In this document: positions 60,201 through 64,000 of the stretch, one piece after another
Layout: every line of letters begins with the position of its first letter
Position numbering within the stretch: position 1 is the first letter of the stretch
Notes under the pieces: model-generated
Database searches by the model: none
What the model was told of the DNA's origin: nothing
Seen by the model: the letters and a program-made list of their open reading frames with translations, nothing else
Assembly: GCA_947683625.1 (NCBI GenBank)
Contig: CANTUR010000429.1
Coordinates: 124,001-188,000, forward strand
Direction of reading: 5' to 3'
Source of the DNA: Mallotus nudiflorus
Taxonomy: Eukaryota > Streptophyta > Magnoliopsida > Malpighiales > Euphorbiaceae
Length of the DNA stretch: 64,000 nt
Translations under genes and position numbers: made by a program

Positions 60201-63200
60201 CTAAAGACGCATTCCAGCCTTTGAAACTCATAAATCCAGTTGATTTAATTGAATGCACAATTTTTGCGCTTGTGTGAACGCGAAACGTGAACTCATGCAA
60301 ATTTGTGCGCAAATGGTTTTAGACAAGGTATCCAATTTTCCAATCGCATATTTGTAACACTAATCACTTTTCAAACTCATAAATATAAATGAGATTGTTC
60401 AGTGCACAATTTTTGCACATTTGCACCTGTTTGAACGCAAAACGTGAACTCGTCCAAATTTGTGCGCAAATGCTTTTAGACAAGATATCCAATGTTCCAA
60501 TCGCGAATTCACAACACCAATCACATATTTTAGCTTTCTAAACTCATAAATATAAATGAGATTGTTGAATGTATAATTTTTGCACTTTTGCGCCAGTTTG
60601 AACGCAAAACCTTAACTCGTACAAAATTTATGCGCAAATTGTTCAAAACATGTAATCCAATGTTCCAACTACATATTTTCAATCCTGAAGACATATTCCA
60701 GCATTTCAAACTCGTTAATGCTGTTGATTTTGTCCAATGCACAATTTGTGGACATTTGCGTATGCTTGAACGCAAAACGTGAACTCGCGTAAATTTGTGC
60801 GCAAATGGTTTTAGACAAGATATCCAATGTTCCAACCCTAATCATATATATTCTAGCTTTTTAAGCTCATGAATATATAAATGAGATTGTTGAATGCACA
60901 ATTTGTGCACGTTTGCGCCTCTAAGAACGAACGCAAAATCTAAGGAGAAATTGTTTATAATATATGTAATCCAATGTTCCAGCTACATATTTTCAATCCC
61001 GAAGACGTATTCCAGCATTTAAAACTCATAAATCTAGTTGATTTAAATGAATGCACAATTTTTGCACATTTGCGCATGTTTGAACGCGAAATGTCAACTC
61101 GTGCAGATTTGTGCACAAATGGTTTTAAGACAAGATATCCAATGTTTCCAATCAAATATTCACAACACTAATCACATATTCTAGCTTTTTGAACTCATAA
61201 ATGTAAATGAGATTGTTGAATGCCCAATTTGTGCACATTTGCACCTCTACGAACGCAAAATGTTAACTCGTGCAAAATTTACACATAAACTGCTTAAAAC
61301 ATGTAATCCAATGTTCGAACTACATATTTTCAATCCTAAAGACATACTCCAGCCTTTAAAACTCATAATTGCAGTTGATTTAATTGAATGCACAAATTTT
61401 GCACATTTGCGCATGTTTTAACGCAAAACGTGAACTCGTGCACATTTGTGCGCAAATGGTTTTAAGACGAGATATCCAATGTTCCCATCAAATATTCACA
61501 ACACTAATCACATATTCTAGCTTTTTAAAATCTTAAATATAAATGAGATTGTTGAATGCACAATTTTTGCACATTTATGCCTGTTTGAACGCAAAATGTT
61601 AACTCGTGCAAAGTTTATACACGGATTGTTTAAAACATGTGATCCAATGTTCCAACTACATATTTTCAATCCTAAAGGCATATTCCAGCATTTAAAGCCT
61701 GCAAATCTAGTTGATTTAATTGAATGCACAATTTTTGCACATTTGCACTTGTTTTCACACAAAACGTGAACTCGTGCAAATTTGTGCGCAAATGGTTTTA
61801 GACAAGACATCCAATGTTGCAATTAAATATTCACAACACTAATCCAAAATTCTAGCTCTTCAAACTCATAAATATAAATGAGATTGTGGAATGCACAATT
61901 TGTGCACGTTTGCGCCTGTTTGGACGCAAAATGATAACTCGTGCTAAATTTATGCACGAATTGTTTAAAACATGTGATCCAATGTTCCAACCACATATTT
62001 TCAATCCTAAAGACATATTCCAGCATTTCAAACTCGTAAATCTAGTTGATTTAATTGAATGCACAACTTGTGCACATTTGCGCATGTTTGAACGAAAAAC
62101 GTGAACTCGTGCAAATTTGTGCGCAAATGGTTTTAGACAAGACATCCAATGTTCCAATCGCATATTAATAGCACTAATCACATATTCTAGCTTTTTAATC
62201 TCACAGATACAAATGAGATTGTTGAATGAACAATCTTGCACATTTGCGCTTTTTTGAACGCAAAATGTCAACTCGTGCGAAATGTTATGCACAAATTGTT
62301 TAAAACATGTAATCCAACATTCCAACTACATATTTTCAATCCTAAAGACGCATTCCAGCCTTTGAAACTCATGAATCCAGTTGATTAATTGAATGCACAA
62401 TTTTTGCGCTTGTGTGTGAACGCGAAACGTGAACTCATGCAAATTTGTGCGCAAATGGTTTTAGACAAGGTATCCAATTTTCCAATCGCATATTCGTAAC
62501 ACTAATCACTTTTCAAACTCATAAATATAAATGAGATTGTTCAGTGCACAATTTTTGCACATTTGCACCTGTTTGAACGCAAAACGTGAACTCGTCCAAA
62601 TTTGTGCGCAAATGCTTTTAGACAAGATATCCAATGTTCCAATCGCGAATTCACAACACCAATCACATATTTTAGCTTTCTAAAACTCATAAATATAAAT
62701 GAGATTGTTGAATGTATAATTTTTGCACTTTTGCGCCAGTTTGAACGCAAAAACCTTAACTCGTACAAAATTTATGCGCAAATTGTTCAAAACATGTAAT
62801 CCAATGTTCCAACTACATATTTTCAATCCTGAAGACATATTCCAGCATTTCAAACTCGTTAATGCTGTTGATTTTGTCCAATGCACAATTTGTGGACATT
62901 TGCGTATGCTTGAACGCAAAACGTGAACTCCGCGGTAAATTTGTGCGCAAATGGTTTTAGACAAGATATCCAATGTTCCAACCCTAATCATATATATTCT
63001 AGCTTTTTAAGCTCATGAATATATAAATGAGATTGTTGAATGCACAATTTGTGCACGTTTGCGCCTCTAAGAACGAACGCAAATCTAAGGAGAAATTGTT
63101 TATAATATATGTAATCCAATGTTCCAGCTACATATTTTCAATCCCGAAGACGTATTCCAGCATTTAAAACTCATAAATCTAGTTGATTTAAATGAATGCA

Positions 63201-64000
63201 CAATTTTTGCACATTTGCGCATGTTTGAACGCGAAATGTCAACTCGTGCAGATTTGTGCACAAATGGTTTTAAGACAAGATATCCAATGTTTCCAATCAA
63301 ATATTCACAACACTAATCACATATTCTAGCTTTTTGAACTCATAAATGTAAATGAGATTGTTGAATGCCCCAATTTGTGCACATTTGCACCCTCTACGAA
63401 CGCAAAATGTTAACTCGTGCAAAATTTACACATAAACTGCTTAAAACATGTAATCCAATGTTCGAACTACATATTTTCAATCCTAAAGACATACTCCAGC
63501 CTTTAAAACTCATAATTGCAGTTGATTTAATTGAATGCATAAATTTTGCACATTTGCGCATGTTTTAACGCAAAACGTGAACTCGTGCACATTTGTGCGC
63601 AAATGGTTTAAGACGAGATATCCAATGTTCCCATCAAATATTCACAACACTAATCACATATTCTAGCTTTTAAACTCTTAAATATAAATGAGATTGTTGA
63701 ATGCACAATTTTTGCACATTTACCGCCTGTTTGAAACGCAAAATGTTAACTCGTGCAAAGTTTATACACGGATTGTTTAAAAACATGTGATCCAATGTTC
63801 CAACTACATATTTTCAATCCTAAAGGCATATTCCAGCATTTAAAGCCCGCAAATCTAGTTGATTTAATTGGAATGCACAATTTTTGCGCATTTGCACTTG
63901 TTTCACACAAAACGTGAACTCGTGCAAATTTGTGCGCAAATGGTTTTAGACAAGGACATCCAATGTTGCAATTACATATTCACAACACTAATCCAAAATT
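54254..64000. repeat. Satellite array block V (indel-rich)
   Basis: The same HOR continues with starts at 55958, 58129, 60266 and 62406 (partial), and a palindromic insert at 55237. Spacings are 2,171, 2,137 and 2,140 rather than 2,141. Many 1-base insertions, mostly in A or T runs, occur from 54.3 to about 59.5 kb and again after about 62.38 kb, while 60.2-62.3 kb is nearly clean. Real shared variants are present too: an extra TAAT near 57070 and 59228, AACAACATATT near 57021 and 59176, and a 10-bp deletion near 59795. Confidence 0.93.
55237..55500. mobile_element. Palindromic LTR-terminus insert, copy 7 (262-bp form with two extra T)
   Basis: AATTG flanks at 55232-55236 and 55501-55505. 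Core 55237-55347, third arm 55348-55398, fourth arm 55399-55500. It is 264 bp because the T run of the second and fourth arms is one base longer, so the palindrome is no longer perfect. It lies in an indel-rich stretch, so the extra T may be errors. Confidence 0.88.

Overview
This window is about three quarters tandem satellite DNA from a plant, most likely a centromeric or pericentromeric array of a flowering plant, interrupted by LTR retrotransposons and an unusual palindromic insertion. The plant assignment rests on the retroelements. One is a Ty3/gypsy chromovirus whose polyprotein looks like the centromere-associated CRM clade. All elements have primer-binding sites matching the 3' end of plant initiator-Met tRNA. 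One family is a short gag-only LTR element of the kind called TR-GAG in plants. I cannot name the species. I see no host protein gene, no tRNA or rRNA gene, no CRISPR array and no bacterial-type operon.

Satellite: the array has a higher-order repeat (HOR) of 2,141 bp made of 13 monomers of 153-169 bp (most are 167-168). Two diverged monomer types, A and B, alternate except at one A-A junction, so each HOR has 7 A and 6 B. HOR copies start at 1, 2142, 4283, 6424, 8565, 10706, 12847, 14988, 17129, 19270, 21412, 23553, 25860, 31297, 33604, 36829, 39136, 44574, 46715, 55958, 58129, 60266 and 62406 (the last is cut by the window end). Copies up to about 47.4 kb are almost identical in length and sequence. 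Copies after 54.25 kb carry many 1-base indels, which look at least partly like consensus errors.

Insertions, left to right: (1) seven copies of a 161- or 262-bp insert, each containing a perfect or near-perfect 110-bp palindrome built from the first 55 bp of an LTR, all at the same HOR site and flanked by AATTG duplications; (2) a gag-only LTR element (TR-GAG-like) complete at 26557-29580 and 39833-42857 and as a solo LTR at 34301-35112, all at one HOR site with TAATA duplications; (3) a CRM-like Ty3/gypsy element on the minus strand at 47442-54253 with TATTT duplications and almost identical LTRs, but a frameshifted gag-pol.

History: the palindromic insert and the gag-only element each appear to have inserted once and were then copied with the satellite in a two-HOR super-unit (25251-32994, 32995-38526, 38527-46271). 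In the middle super-unit the element collapsed to a solo LTR. The gag-only element has no protease, reverse transcriptase or integrase and must have moved in trans. Its leader motif, LTR start, polypurine tract and a relic of the pol C-terminus resemble those of the CRM-like element, so a CRM-clade element is the best candidate for its helper. The palindromic insert has two U3 (LTR-start) ends facing outwards and a 5-bp target duplication, so it looks like an aberrant cDNA integrated by the same machinery.
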